Counted from the first letter of the stretch, positions 25,013-35,387 are shown. The stretch: 64,000 bases of DNA from Chloroflexota bacterium (GCA_023382055.1 JAMCQN010000013.1:62001-126000), one strand, 5' to 3'. The notes: generated from the sequence alone by a model not told the origin. Made by a program: numbers and translations.

Positions 25013-26506
25013 ATGAGCGACAAACTTACGATACCGTCTGAAAGCCTGCCGGGCGGCGGGCTGGCGCCTGCCGCCACCCCAATGACCGGCGCCGATGCGC
25101 TGGAGTTCGCCAAAATGCGCAAGGCGGCCCAGGTGGACCTTAAATTCGTTGACCTGCCCGGGCAGTGGCAGCATTTCACCGTACCAATAAACCAGTTCGG
25201 TGAGGATGCTTTTACGGAGGGCGTTGGATTCGACGGTTCTTCGATCCGCGGTTTCCAGGCCATCCAGGAGAGCGACATGCTGCTCTTCCCGGACCCGACG
25301 ACGGCGGTGATCGACCCGTTTTCGACCGGTGTGCCGACACTGTCTTTGATCTGCAACGTCAAAGACCCGATCACCGGCAAATCATATTCCCGCGATCCAC
25401 GCTATGTGGCGCAGAAGGCCGAAGCGTATCTGAAGACAACCGGAATTGCGGACTCCGCCTTCTTCGGACCCGAGGCTGAGTTCTTTGTATTCGATTCCGT
25501 ACGCTTTGACCAGAACCAGTACAGCGGTTATTACTTCATTGACAGCGACGAAGGCGTCTGGAACAGCGGACGGCAGAATGACGGCAAGGCCAATCTGGGT
25601 CACCGCCCCCGCTATAAAGAAGGCTACTTCCCCGTCGCCCCGCTCGACGCGCTGCAGGATATCCGCACCCAGATGACGATGACCCTGATCGCGCTGGGCA
25701 TCGATGTGGAAACCCACCACCACGAGGTCGCCACGGGTGGTCAATGCGAAATCGACATGCGCTTCGGTACACTGACAAAGATGGCGGACCAGTTGCTTAC
25801 CTACAAATATGTCATCCACAATGTAGCCCAGCGTAACGGCAAGACAGCTACCTTCATGCCCAAGCCGCTCTTCGCAGATAACGGTTCGGGCATGCACGTG
25901 CATCAGAGTCTGTGGACCGGCGGAAAACCATCCTTTGCCGATCCCAAAGGCTATGCAGGTCTGTCCGATATGGCTAAGTACTATATTGGGGGTCTGTTGA
26001 AGCATGCGCCGGCGTTGCTGGCATTGACCTCGCCGACCACCAATTCGTATCGCCGGTTGGTGCCAGGATATGAGGCGCCCGTCAACCTGGTGTACTCGCA
26101 GCGTAATCGTTCGGCCGCGTGCCGCATCCCGATGTACAGCCAGAACCCGAAGGCCAAGCGCGTCGAGTTCCGCTGTCCCGATGCGATGTCCAATCCATAC
26201 CTGGCGTTCAGCGCCATGCTGATGGCTGGCCTGGATGGAATTACCAACAAGATCGATCCGGGTGAGCCTCTGGATGTCGATATCTTTGAGCTGTCCGATG
26301 AGGAGAAGGCCAAGGTGCGCACCGTTCCAGGCAGCCTCGGCGAGGCGCTGGAAGCGCTGGAAAATGATCACGCTTTCCTGCTGAAGGGCGGCGTATTCAC
26401 TCCCGATCTGCTGGAGGTGTACATCGCCTACAAGCGCAGTCGCGAAATCGACCCCGTTCGCTTGCGCCCACATCCATACGAGTTCTACCTGTACTACGAA
26501 CTGTAG
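25013..26506 (+). CDS. glnA: glutamine synthetase, type I
   Basis: Makes glutamine from glutamate, ammonia and ATP. The ATG at 25013 has the Shine-Dalgarno AAGGAGAG; the upstream in-frame codons belong to the leader. The 497-residue protein shows [53 protein letters not shown] and [11 protein letters not shown]. At the place of the adenylylated tyrosine (NLYDLPPEE in E. coli) it reads DIFELSDEE, with Phe425, so it cannot be adenylylated on that tyrosine. The N-terminus has about 25 extra residues. It stands alone between its leader and a perfect terminator hairpin. Confidence 0.95.
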   Translation: MSDKLTIPSESLPGGGLAPAATPMTGADALEFAKMRKAAQVDLKFVDLPGQWQHFTVPINQFGEDAFTEGVGFDGSSIRGFQAIQESDMLLFPDPTTAVIDPFSTGVPTLSLICNVKDPITGKSYSRDPRYVAQKAEAYLKTTGIADSAFFGPEAEFFVFDSVRFDQNQYSGYYFIDSDEGVWNSGRQNDGKANLGHRPRYKEGYFPVAPLDALQDIRTQMTMTLIALGIDVETHHHEVATGGQCEIDMRFGTLTKMADQLLTYKYVIHNVAQRNGKTATFMPKPLFADNGSGMHVHQSLWTGGKPSFADPKGYAGLSDMAKYYIGGLLKHAPALLALTSPTTNSYRRLVPGYEAPVNLVYSQRNRSAACRIPMYSQNPKAKRVEFRCPDAMSNPYLAFSAMLMAGLDGITNKIDPGEPLDVDIFELSDEEKAKVRTVPGSLGEALEALENDHAFLLKGGVFTPDLLEVYIAYKRSREIDPVRLRPHPYEFYLYYEL

Positions 26507-26526
26507 TCGCGATCAGGCCGCATGTG

Positions 26527-26564
26527 ACAAACCGGCAATTGGTCAGCGCCAATTGCCGGTTTGT
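26527..26564. terminator. 16-bp perfect hairpin after glnA
   Basis: Perfect 16-base arms (26527-26542 and 26549-26564) with a TCAGCG loop lie 20 bases after the glnA stop and before the convergent GT2 stop at 26618. Likely a bidirectional terminator. Confidence 0.75.
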
Positions 26565-26617
26565 TCAACCCTACCCTCCTGTCGATCGTGTCAGGCTGCA
26601 CTTTCACCAGACCCGCT

Positions 26618-27286
26618 TCAGATCTTCCCGAAACGATACTTAATCAATGCCTTGATCGCCGGCCAGCCATCCAGGGGCGACAGCTTCTTCTGCTCGTGCC
26701 GCGCGTTATAACGGATCGGTATCTCGAGTATCTTGTAACCGCGCCGCGAGATTTTCGCCGTCAATTCAGCTTCGACGTCGAAGCGCCGGCACTCCAGCTT
26801 CATGCCTTCGACTACCTCGCGAGCCATGGTCTTGTAACAGGTTTCCATATCCTGTATCTTGACCCCGTACAGAAGATTGGTCATGAACGTCAGGAACTTG
26901 TTGCCCAATGCCATGTACCATTTTTGCGTGCCCAGGTTGCGCACGCCATACACAACCTTCGTCCTTTGGCCGACGATAGGCTCAATCAGCTTATGGTAAT
27001 CATTCGGATCATACTCCAGGTCGGCATCCTGGATGATGACGATGTCGCCGGTGATATGCTGCAACGCAGTCTGGACCGCCGCGCCCTTGCCCCCATTCGT
27101 CTCATGGGAGATGATGCGCAGATTAGGGATATGCCCCTGCAGCTTGAGAATGTCGCTTGTGCCGTCCTTCGAGCAATCGTCCACCAGGACGATCTCTTTC
27201 TCGATGGGGACATCAGAGACACGTTGCAGTATCTCCGCTATGGTCTCGGCTTCGTTATAGACGGGCATGACGACGGACAGCTTCAT
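26618..27286 (-). CDS. GT2 family glycosyltransferase, dolichyl-phosphate mannosyltransferase-like
   Basis: A 222-residue cytoplasmic GT-A enzyme resembling DPM1/polyprenyl-phosphate sugar synthases. It has SVVMPVYNEAETIAEIL, VLVDDCSKDGTSDIL, the metal-binding QDADLEYDP and a conserved CYKTMAREV block. It lacks C-terminal membrane helices. Such enzymes supply polyprenyl-phosphate sugars, the donors used by GT-C transferases, and two GT-C genes lie in the same operon. Start 9 bases after the dehydrogenase stop. Confidence 0.88.
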   Translation of the reverse strand: MKLSVVMPVYNEAETIAEILQRVSDVPIEKEIVLVDDCSKDGTSDILKLQGHIPNLRIISHETNGGKGAAVQTALQHITGDIVIIQDADLEYDPNDYHKLIEPIVGQRTKVVYGVRNLGTQKWYMALGNKFLTFMTNLLYGVKIQDMETCYKTMAREVVEGMKLECRRFDVEAELTAKISRRGYKILEIPIRYNARHEQKKLSPLDGWPAIKALIKYRFGKI

Positions 27287-27295
27287 AATGGGCCT

Positions 27296-28270
27296 TCAGT
27301 ATCCTCTCGCAAAATCGACATTGTTTACCAGCGGATCGCCCGCAATATACCGATGTAGATTATCCACAAATAACTCGGCGGCGCGGCGACCGTAGTTTGG
27401 CGTTATACCGGCAATATGCGGGGTCACGATCACATTATCCATATGCCATAGCGGGCTGTCCAACGGGAGCGGCTCGCGCGCGAAAACATCCAGCGCAGCG
27501 CTCGCCAGCCTGCCGGTCTGCAGCGCGGCAATCATCGCCACTTCATCGACGATATCCCCGCGCGATATGTTGATCAGGCACGCCGAGTGCTTCATCGCCG
27601 CAAGCGCTGCTGCATCGATGAGATGGCGCGACACGCTGGTTAATGGCAGAGTAAGTGCCACATAATCGCACTCGCCGAGGAACTCCTTCAGACGCTCTGG
27701 AGCGTAAAACGTGACTTGCCCCTGTGTTTCCGGTGCTGTGCGCCGCATGGCCAGTACGCGCATACCCAGATTTCGACACAACTGCGCAGTCTGACGACCA
27801 ATCGCGCCATATCCGACGATACCTGCCGTTGCGCCATGCAGTTCACGCGGCATGAAAAGCGACTTCTCGCCCCATTCAGCCCGGTTCATCAGTTGAAACG
27901 CTACGGGGAGTTTGTGCGCCAGGGCCAGCATCATCATCAGAATATATTCGGCGATATTGATGGCGTGCACGCCTGACGCCGTGGTTAACTGTATGCCATT
28001 CCCTTTCAACCCTGCCTGACTGTTGAACAAAGGGTGATTCACGAGATGATCCACACCGGCCGAATGCGCCTGCACCCATTTAAGATTCGGGACCTTGGCG
28101 CGATCCGGCAATGGACCCGTAGTATAGAGAATTTCCGCGGCAGACATGATATCGGCGGGAATCGTGTCCAATTGGTCCGAATGGTAAAAACAAAAGTTTG
28201 CCAGTGGGACTGAACGCGTTATATAGTCGGCGATTTCTTCGGGAAAGTCATTCAAAACAACGATTTTCAT
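27296..28270 (-). CDS. D-2-hydroxyacid dehydrogenase
   Basis: NAD(P)-dependent oxidoreductase of 324 residues. The Rossmann motif GIVGYGAIGRQTAQL is near residue 150, the catalytic Arg is in NISRGDIVDE, and the acid/base His in VTPHIAG. The usual lipoyl or ACT domains are absent, so it is not a SerA type. The substrate is unknown. Its place between a CAP protein and a GT2 gene in an operon is not explained by its family. Confidence 0.85.
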   Translation of the reverse strand: MKIVVLNDFPEEIADYITRSVPLANFCFYHSDQLDTIPADIMSAAEILYTTGPLPDRAKVPNLKWVQAHSAGVDHLVNHPLFNSQAGLKGNGIQLTTASGVHAINIAEYILMMMLALAHKLPVAFQLMNRAEWGEKSLFMPRELHGATAGIVGYGAIGRQTAQLCRNLGMRVLAMRRTAPETQGQVTFYAPERLKEFLGECDYVALTLPLTSVSRHLIDAAALAAMKHSACLINISRGDIVDEVAMIAALQTGRLASAALDVFAREPLPLDSPLWHMDNVIVTPHIAGITPNYGRRAAELFVDNLHRYIAGDPLVNNVDFARGY

Positions 28271-28286
28271 TTGACATCACTATAAA

Positions 28287-29594
28287 TCACCCGCGCCCCT
28301 CACCCGATATGGATGTATTTGGACCCGGGTCGCTATGCTGCCTGGTCGAATCGAAGGCGTTCACGGATGGATTTTTCATACGGAAAAACCCGTAGATGCC
28401 AGCGAGAATGACAAACGTCTGGACGATCAGGTAGATTGTCAGGAGTGTATTCGGCAGCGCTGCACCAGACTCATTTCTGATGCCATGCGTCAGCGCGGTA
28501 GGCTGGGGGCTTGGTGTGCCGCTCACTTCAGTCGAGATCTGAGGTATAACGACAACCTCATTTGATGTCGGCGCTGCCGTTGCTTCTTGCAGCGTGCTGA
28601 CGGTCGATCCAGGTTGTACCGTCTGGACTGGGACAATCGTCTGGAACGGTGTGGGTGTGTTGTCCGCCGGCGTCTCGATGGATATTTCAGGACTGATCTG
28701 GAAACCCGGTCCCAATGATTCGACCTGCGGCGTACTGCTGGGGTCGTATTGGACGCTGGCAGTTGACGCGGTAACGCGGCCGCCGCCGTCGCGCATCTGC
28801 ACATAAACACTCTTCAGACCGGGTCTGGCATCAAAGGCAAACGGAATCAGCGGTTCCCATTTCTGCCAGGCGACATCTTTGAACGAAGGGTCGCTGCTTA
28901 TCCGCGCCTCGATGATGCTGCCGACAGCGGCGCCCTCACCGCCCGGCACCGCCTCTTCCTGCGACAGATGGATGGCAACCTGCGGCACGTTGATGAGTGT
29001 GACGCCGTCATTGATGAATATGGGCAATACATTGGGTTGTGAACCGAAGTCGAGTGTCCAATAGATCATCTGCTCGCCGTTGGCGTTGGCGTAGCCGCCA
29101 ACGCCGATGCCGACTTCGCGATATCGCGGGGCCAGGAAATTACGGCGCTGGATCTCATCCCTGAGAAAGTAATCCAAAGCCTCGGTGAAACCGTGGCTGC
29201 CCGCGTAAACATTCTCGGCCCATACGCGGGTGTCTTGCCACGCCGGGTAGCCGGCCGCACTGATGCGATCGACTGGATTCGACCCATTCGTGCCGGTGTG
29301 GTCGACAAATCCATGGCTCGCCATATCATCGCTGTGCAGTTGCGCCGCTTTTTCGAGGGCGGGATTGACCGCCAGCGGTGTCAGGCCGCTGGCCAGTCGA
29401 ACCCGGTTGATCGCCAATAGGATAGAAGACTTGTCGGTCGTCTGCGCCCGGGCAGTAGGTATCTGCAGGCCGGCAATAACACTGAGCACACAAGCAATCC
29501 GAACAAGCCAAAAGGCAAAACGTTTCAGTGATCCACCCGATAGGATTGGCGTGGTCGCTACAATGATGGCAGAGCCGGTTGAAACACAGGACAT
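28287..29594 (-). CDS. exported CAP/SCP-domain protein with C-terminal membrane anchor
   Basis: A 435-residue surface protein. After an unusually long N-terminal segment with one hydrophobic helix (about 28-50) comes a CAP domain (about 55-180; INRVRLASGLTPL, LHSDDMASHGFVDH, VWAENVYAG). A beta-rich domain follows (about 195-300), then a Thr/Pro linker and a C-terminal helix (about 392-414) with a short charged tail. Bacterial CAP proteins of the YkwD type are secreted, and their activity is mostly unknown. It starts 7 bases after the stop of the GT-C gene, inside the operon. Confidence 0.8.
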   Translation of the reverse strand: MSCVSTGSAIIVATTPILSGGSLKRFAFWLVRIACVLSVIAGLQIPTARAQTTDKSSILLAINRVRLASGLTPLAVNPALEKAAQLHSDDMASHGFVDHTGTNGSNPVDRISAAGYPAWQDTRVWAENVYAGSHGFTEALDYFLRDEIQRRNFLAPRYREVGIGVGGYANANGEQMIYWTLDFGSQPNVLPIFINDGVTLINVPQVAIHLSQEEAVPGGEGAAVGSIIEARISSDPSFKDVAWQKWEPLIPFAFDARPGLKSVYVQMRDGGGRVTASTASVQYDPSSTPQVESLGPGFQISPEISIETPADNTPTPFQTIVPVQTVQPGSTVSTLQEATAAPTSNEVVVIPQISTEVSGTPSPQPTALTHGIRNESGAALPNTLLTIYLIVQTFVILAGIYGFFRMKNPSVNAFDSTRQHSDPGPNTSISGEGRG

Positions 29595-29601
29595 GGTGTG
29601 A

Positions 29602-32526
29602 TCAGTTCCCGTTCAACACCAGCGGAATGAAAACATGTTGTCGAAGATCACTGTAATCCGTTAAGGCGGGCAGGTTAAGGGTCCCAAGGTATAACAGGTT
29701 ATCCTGTGCCGGCGTGCCCGCCTGTTGCGCAGGCCAGCGTTCCTGACTTCCACGATCATAGATCCCTGCATAGAGCCGATAGTTCCCCCCAGGAGCGTCG
29801 CCGGGGATAACCAAGCGGTGCAGTTGATCTATCCCTTCACCGGGTCTGTAAGTAACCGTTGAGCGCTTCCCCTGATCGGGCGGGTTGTCATCCTGCGCCG
29901 CCATTTTACCGTCAGGGCCGATTACGTGCAGGAACAGTACGCCGTCGCGGGCAGGCTGCTCCAGTACGCGCCAGTATAGATGGAAACTCAGCGTCACATT
30001 GCGCTCAATCGCGCGGTCAAGTGAATATCCCAGCAATTGCAACTCCCCAACCTTGCCTTCTACCGGGTTGGGAATATCAGTCGCCACCGGCGTGAAAGGG
30101 AAACCCGTGACCTGCACGATACCCAACAGCGTGCCATCGTTGGATAAGCCGGTGGTAAAGATGCGTTGCACGGTCAGCCGATAGAACCCGGGTTTTACCG
30201 TAAACGGCAACTGCATCGACTGCATGGTTCGCTCAGGCTCGCCCACAGGCCACGTTGTCACCGGAGCTTCATCGGTGCCTGCCGGCGCAGCGGATTCGGC
30301 CACGCTGCCGCCCAGCAGACCCTCCAGGCGCACCACCGTCTGCCAACTCGACACGGCAGGCTGGCTCAGTTGCCAGGTTAAAACGACCGGCAGAATCTCG
30401 CCGGGCATGACCGCACTGGGAAACTCGACTGTTTTCAGCATTGCGCCGCTGGTCCGCCACAGCGCCGAATTATCCTGAGCCGCAGTTGACGCCGGCCAGC
30501 GCAGAATACGGATACAGCACTGCACCGTCGCGCTGGCAACAGGCCGGACGATGGTGCTATACACCTCAGCCTTATCGCCTTTGCCGAGCGCCAGAACAAG
30601 CTGATAGGACTGGCTGGGCAGGCCAATCGGTAATGGCACAACATAATCGGCGTGATAGAGATTGTCGCTGCTCCAGTCCGGCGGCGCTTCCTCCAGCCTG
30701 GCCGTCAGGAACCAGTCTGCCCACACGCGCCGATCGGCCGTCACAATGCGTACGGAAACGCTATAGTCATTCAGCGCCTGGTTGTTTTCCGGTCTGCGCC
30801 AGTAAAGCGATAACCGCATGTTGGCGTATCGGTTATACGGATCGCCGGGCTGAATATCGTACGCGGCGATGCTCGGGTTGCCTGAGACAACGCCAGTTCC
30901 GGTTACGCGTTGCGCGGTTGCGGGCGGGCTGTCACTCACTGTTGACGCCACATCGAATAACATCAACTCCAGCACATTCGTCTGGCTGGGGAACGATAGT
31001 TTCCGGCGCAGGTGCAAATCCAGTAAAACCCGCCCATTGGAGGACTCCCGGTTGAGCGCGCCGCCGCCGGTATTGGAAAACCAGATGCGCTTGTACTTGC
31101 TGATGTACTGCAAACGCGCCGCATCGGCGTCCGGCAGGGCATGTATCGGCTGGATGTCGATCGGCACACCCTTAAGCAGGATGCGCATCTCGTCTTCCGG
31201 GGTATATAACGTGATGAGAAAGAGATCGCCGGGCTGCCAATTGTCTTTCATATATTGCGCCATGCCCCGCCAGTCGTCCTGCCAGGATGGCGTTCGGATA
31301 AACGTGAAGGCCAAGCCGAAGGTTTGTGCGGCGAACACACTGACCAGCGCTGTAATGCCTACAGCCGTTGTGGCAGCCCGGAATATGTAAGGCTTGATTT
31401 TTCCATACTGAAAGTGGAATGGCGCAATTCGGACGCGCCTCAGGGATACCAGTGCGGCGCTGAAGACGCTTGCCAGTACAACGTGGATAGCCGGCACCGC
31501 CAGGATCGAATAGCGGAAGCTGGGCGAGTGCTCGATCAGCGCGTAAAGGAGAACGACCAGCATCGGCACAATCGAGACCAGCCCTAGAAACACCCGCGCA
31601 GGAATCGACTTGCGCGGTTTCGCACCGTCGCCGTCGAACATGAAGGGTACCGTCAGTCCGGCTGCAGCGACGATCACGACAAACCAGGTAAACACTGCGC
31701 CAGTCGGGTCAGTGGCATTCTGACCGAACAGCATGCTGTTGAATACATTCAACACGATGTCGCCGAAGGGGGTCACAGAAACATCCGGATTATCGAATCC
31801 GCGGAGCAACTGCCGCGCGCGAAAGAAGATATCCGTTCCGATGCCGACCAGAAAACTGGATGTGAGGATAATGATGACGACGACGCCAACCAGTGCGAGG
31901 TCCCGTCGTGATATGCGCGGGCGCTTGTAAAAAAAGGCAAGGCACAGGTAGACCAACTGTGCGCCGAACAGAGCAAACAACGAATAATGGGTCAGAAGCG
32001 CGCACGCGGTGACTAATATCCAGGTCACCCACCAGTAAACGCTGGTCTTTTTCTGCCCAAGCGCTGCATAAAGGCTGTAGTTGCTCAATGCGGCCAGCAG
32101 CGGAACAACCGTGTACATGCGCAGCTCATGCCCGTACCATTGGTACGCCGGCGACAACAGCGCCAACAGGGCCGCAATGAGGGCAACGCGGCCCGAGAAC
32201 AGGCGACGCCCCAGCACATAGGTGGCCGGGATTAACAGAATCGAGGCAAAAGCAGGCACCAGCTTCAGCGCGAACTCGCTGTTGCCCGCGAAGTAACCCC
32301 ACGCCTTTTCAATAACGAAGTAGAGTGGTGGATGCAGGTCGGTCGTCGCGATTCCCTGCATAATCACGGTATTTCGGAGGATCTCCTGCCATGTACCAGC
32401 CAGCCGTGCCAGAGTCAGGCTCTCATCGATCCACAGGCTTCTGCCCGTAAGATCGGCGATACGCAGCGCCATACCAGCCATCGTCAGTATGACTACCGTC
32501 CATAGCTCGCGTCGGTTGGTCTTCAT
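29602..32526 (-). CDS. GT-C membrane glycosyltransferase (PMT/ArnT-like) with three C-terminal beta-sandwiches
   Basis: A 974-residue protein. The N-terminal part (about 1-430) has many membrane helices and the GT-C landmarks LWIDESLTLARLAG (acidic pair in the first outer loop) and DLHPPLYFVIE. Such enzymes use polyprenyl-phosphate sugars to glycosylate outside targets. The C-terminal half is extracellular and appears to hold three copies of one beta-sandwich (about 560-680, 690-810, 815-960; NMRLSLYWRRPENN, VVLTWQLSQPAV, LSFHLYWRVL). ATGA overlap with the upstream GT-C gene. Confidence 0.85.
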   Translation of the reverse strand: MKTNRRELWTVVILTMAGMALRIADLTGRSLWIDESLTLARLAGTWQEILRNTVIMQGIATTDLHPPLYFVIEKAWGYFAGNSEFALKLVPAFASILLIPATYVLGRRLFSGRVALIAALLALLSPAYQWYGHELRMYTVVPLLAALSNYSLYAALGQKKTSVYWWVTWILVTACALLTHYSLFALFGAQLVYLCLAFFYKRPRISRRDLALVGVVVIIILTSSFLVGIGTDIFFRARQLLRGFDNPDVSVTPFGDIVLNVFNSMLFGQNATDPTGAVFTWFVVIVAAAGLTVPFMFDGDGAKPRKSIPARVFLGLVSIVPMLVVLLYALIEHSPSFRYSILAVPAIHVVLASVFSAALVSLRRVRIAPFHFQYGKIKPYIFRAATTAVGITALVSVFAAQTFGLAFTFIRTPSWQDDWRGMAQYMKDNWQPGDLFLITLYTPEDEMRILLKGVPIDIQPIHALPDADAARLQYISKYKRIWFSNTGGGALNRESSNGRVLLDLHLRRKLSFPSQTNVLELMLFDVASTVSDSPPATAQRVTGTGVVSGNPSIAAYDIQPGDPYNRYANMRLSLYWRRPENNQALNDYSVSVRIVTADRRVWADWFLTARLEEAPPDWSSDNLYHADYVVPLPIGLPSQSYQLVLALGKGDKAEVYSTIVRPVASATVQCCIRILRWPASTAAQDNSALWRTSGAMLKTVEFPSAVMPGEILPVVLTWQLSQPAVSSWQTVVRLEGLLGGSVAESAAPAGTDEAPVTTWPVGEPERTMQSMQLPFTVKPGFYRLTVQRIFTTGLSNDGTLLGIVQVTGFPFTPVATDIPNPVEGKVGELQLLGYSLDRAIERNVTLSFHLYWRVLEQPARDGVLFLHVIGPDGKMAAQDDNPPDQGKRSTVTYRPGEGIDQLHRLVIPGDAPGGNYRLYAGIYDRGSQERWPAQQAGTPAQDNLLYLGTLNLPALTDYSDLRQHVFIPLVLNGN

Positions 32527-34604
32527 CGTTTGCGAACCTGCAATGTACCCAGGATTATGGCATCATCGTCAACACGATTGCTTGTGGACGTTACGGCAAG
32601 CCTCCGCCCTGATTCAGCGGGGTCGTAGACTCCGACGACGACCCGGTAGTCTCCGGTCGGCAATGCGGCGGGTATCACCATGGCATAAGCGTCCCGCACC
32701 GTCTCGCCCACAGCCCACGAGGACATGGGTGCCAGATCGCTCAATGGGAGTTTGTCGCGCTGGAATACCGTTTGCCCGCCGGAATCAAGCACATGCACGA
32801 ATGCCTTGTAATTCGTCGTGAGTTTCTGCAGGGGCTTCCATTCCAGAACCGCATAAAACCAGTTGCCGGGCTGACCCTGCCGGCGCATCCAGTAGGCGGT
32901 TAACGCCAGATCACGTCCGAAGGTAGCGCTGGTTGCTGTGAAGGCCGGGCTGCTCAGCGGCATCTGTTGGATCTGGTATAGCGGCAGCCGGATCTGGCCG
33001 AAGTCGACCTCTCCCATCTCATAACCATTGGCCCACAACGTCGACTCGACGAGCCGCTGCGGGTCAACTACTGCATCCTGCCACAGGAACAACCTGACGC
33101 GCCGCGGAGACATGGCATTCAGCACAGCGATCAGGTCGCGATCCGTATTCAACACGCCGTGCAGTCCTTCCGGCATGGCGAGAAACCTGGCCGCCTGCTC
33201 AGGATATGACCTGTGCAGGTAATAACGCACGGCATAGTTATCGCGCGTCATGACCACAACGTCGCCGGGCGCCAGCGCTTCAACGACATGCCGGGTGGCC
33301 AGCCGTACATTATCGCGAGAGACTGCAGGATCGAAGTAATTGGCGTAAAGCGCCGGCAGCCACAGCGTCGCCAGCACCAGCGCCGCAGATGCCGGCAGCA
33401 TAACGTCAGGTATGCTGGCTATGCGCTGCAATCGCAAGCCGGCCGGCGCTCCACCCAATCGGCGCGGGGCGCATCCAATGAACACGATCGCCAGCGGAAC
33501 GACATAGATCAGGTAGCGCGGATGGAAAACCGAACGATACGGATATACCACTCGAACCGCTACAGCCGCCGCGAATAGCGACCCTGCAATGAGCGCGCCG
33601 ATGAAAACCAGCGCCCGCCAACGGCGCGCAAATGCGTAAACCAGCACTGTTACCAGAACCACACCCAACAGGCCAATAGGCCACCAGGGGGCCGGTGCGA
33701 GCGCCAACCCCCCATCGGCAAACGAAGTGGTCCACTCACCCAATCGTCCCATTACGGTATTCAGTGGGAAGACAAATCCATCATCATACGCAAAACCAGC
33801 CGACGCATAAATCAGCCACGGAACCAGCGAAACCGCGCTGCACACTGCCGCAATGAACCACTTTGTGAACTGGCGACTGACGATGGCTAACCGAATCCGG
33901 AGCTGTCGCACGCCAATCGGGGTCGCCAGCAGCGCCGCCAGTACCGCCAGTCCTTGCGCAGGCAGAAGGAAGATCGCGTAATAGTGCAGATAGGTTGCGC
34001 CGGCCAGCAAAACGGCCGACGCCGCCAGAGAGCGAACCCTGGCAGGACGGCGCAGCCAGCGCCACAACCAGTAACAGGACGCCATACAGAATGCCGCAAC
34101 CAGCGCATACATGCGGGTTTCCTGCCCGTACCACACTGCGAATGGGCAAATGGCATAGATAAGCCCGGCCAGCCAGGGCAGGCGAGACGCGCCGCCAGCC
34201 AACGCCCGGCTCAACGCGATTACCAGCGCCACGGTCACTCCATCCGCGCAGACCGACATAAAGCGCATGGCGAATTCCGAATCGCCGGCGAACACCAACC
34301 AGCCATGCAGAAGGGCATAGTACAGAAATGGGCTGCGATCGGCGGCTGTCACGCGCGCCATCTGATCGAACGGCAGTGTCGCCAGGCGCCACGACCACCC
34401 TTCATCAAACCAGACGCTCTGGGTATCCAGGTGGAAGACGCGCAGCACGAACGTGAGCAACACGACCAATATGGCGACGCCCACCAACAAACCGTAACTG
34501 TTGAACGTGTTGCGCGACAGGGGGAATGCCATGGAGTGCTTACGGTCTGCCATACGTGATCTTATGCCCTGCGGTTGGGGTGTGTGAGTAGCTTCAACTG
34601 TCAA
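32523..34604 (-). CDS. GT-C membrane glycosyltransferase with one C-terminal beta-sandwich
   Basis: A 693-residue paralog of the next gene. Many membrane helices fill about residues 35-450, with SVWFDEGWSWRLA and DRSPFLYYALLHGW marking the GT-C active-site loops. The C-terminus (about 560-690) is the recurring beta-sandwich (YKAFVHVLDSGGQTV ... PTGDYRVVVGVYDP). It overlaps the radC stop by 11 bases and the next gene by 4, so it is translated from the same mRNA. Acceptor unknown; surface glycan or glycoprotein is likely. Confidence 0.85.
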   Translation of the reverse strand: MTVEATHTPQPQGIRSRMADRKHSMAFPLSRNTFNSYGLLVGVAILVVLLTFVLRVFHLDTQSVWFDEGWSWRLATLPFDQMARVTAADRSPFLYYALLHGWLVFAGDSEFAMRFMSVCADGVTVALVIALSRALAGGASRLPWLAGLIYAICPFAVWYGQETRMYALVAAFCMASCYWLWRWLRRPARVRSLAASAVLLAGATYLHYYAIFLLPAQGLAVLAALLATPIGVRQLRIRLAIVSRQFTKWFIAAVCSAVSLVPWLIYASAGFAYDDGFVFPLNTVMGRLGEWTTSFADGGLALAPAPWWPIGLLGVVLVTVLVYAFARRWRALVFIGALIAGSLFAAAVAVRVVYPYRSVFHPRYLIYVVPLAIVFIGCAPRRLGGAPAGLRLQRIASIPDVMLPASAALVLATLWLPALYANYFDPAVSRDNVRLATRHVVEALAPGDVVVMTRDNYAVRYYLHRSYPEQAARFLAMPEGLHGVLNTDRDLIAVLNAMSPRRVRLFLWQDAVVDPQRLVESTLWANGYEMGEVDFGQIRLPLYQIQQMPLSSPAFTATSATFGRDLALTAYWMRRQGQPGNWFYAVLEWKPLQKLTTNYKAFVHVLDSGGQTVFQRDKLPLSDLAPMSSWAVGETVRDAYAMVIPAALPTGDYRVVVGVYDPAESGRRLAVTSTSNRVDDDAIILGTLQVRKR

Positions 34605-35340
34605 AGCCCAGCCCGCGCTCTTTAAGACTTACGTAGCGGTTTTGTGCGATCACGATATGGTCCAGCACATCGATATCCAGCAGTTTGCCCGCCTCAACCA
34701 GCGTGCGAGTCACTTTGACGTCATCCGCCGAAGGCGCCGGATCGCCCGAAGGATGATTGTGCGCCACAATGATGGACGCACAGTTAGCCCTGATTGCCGG
34801 TTTGAACACCTCGGCGATGCGCATATTGGCGGTATTCAGGCTGCCTTTGTATATTTGCGACATTGACAGGACACGGTTGCGGGTATCGAGCAGCAGTGCG
34901 CGGACCTCCTCCTGCTCCAGGATGCCCATTTCCAGCATGAGCATCTGCGCAGCATCCGCGGGGGCCTTTATCTGAGTACGCTGCTGATCCGGCGCGCTCA
35001 ATATCATGCGTTTGCCCAACTCCAGCGCCGCTTTGATCTCCACAGCCTTGACAGGCCCTATGCCGGCCACCCGCTGCAGATCGGCCAGGTCGGCGCGCGC
35101 CAGACCGCTCAGACCGTCGAACTGCTGCAGCAGCCGATCCGCCAGCGCAAGCGCGCCAATGCCGCGCGGGCCCATGCGGACGAGTATAGCCAGCAGTTCG
35201 CGCTGCGACATACCCGCCGGCCCGACTGCCATGAATCTCTCGCGGGGGCGCTCGCCCTCGGGTATATCGCTGATCAAAGCGCGATATTCTGTATGCCGTT
35301 CGCAGCTTTCCGTGTCCGGAGCGGGGCCACTCTCACTCAT
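34594..35340 (-). CDS. radC: RadC family JAB-domain protein
   Basis: A 248-residue protein of the RadC/UPF0758 family. The N-terminal helix-hairpin-helix part (ADLQRVAGIGPVKAVEIKAA) precedes a JAB/MPN domain with the metal-binding IVAHNHPSGDPAPSADD. Despite the name, a repair role is not established; relatives occur widely, often near mobile or housekeeping genes. Here it heads an operon of envelope genes and its 3' end overlaps the first GT-C gene. Confidence 0.92.
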   Translation of the reverse strand: MSESGPAPDTESCERHTEYRALISDIPEGERPRERFMAVGPAGMSQRELLAILVRMGPRGIGALALADRLLQQFDGLSGLARADLADLQRVAGIGPVKAVEIKAALELGKRMILSAPDQQRTQIKAPADAAQMLMLEMGILEQEEVRALLLDTRNRVLSMSQIYKGSLNTANMRIAEVFKPAIRANCASIIVAHNHPSGDPAPSADDVKVTRTLVEAGKLLDIDVLDHIVIAQNRYVSLKERGLGFDS

Positions 35341-35387
35341 AGGTTCTACCTTTGTCAGACGCTGAATTCACCTTGATGTTCGTCCAG

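Noticed and set aside
25382-26473. 363-codon open frame antisense to glnA
   Set aside because: Shadow of a clear glutamine synthetase gene; no recognisable domain or ribosome-binding site.
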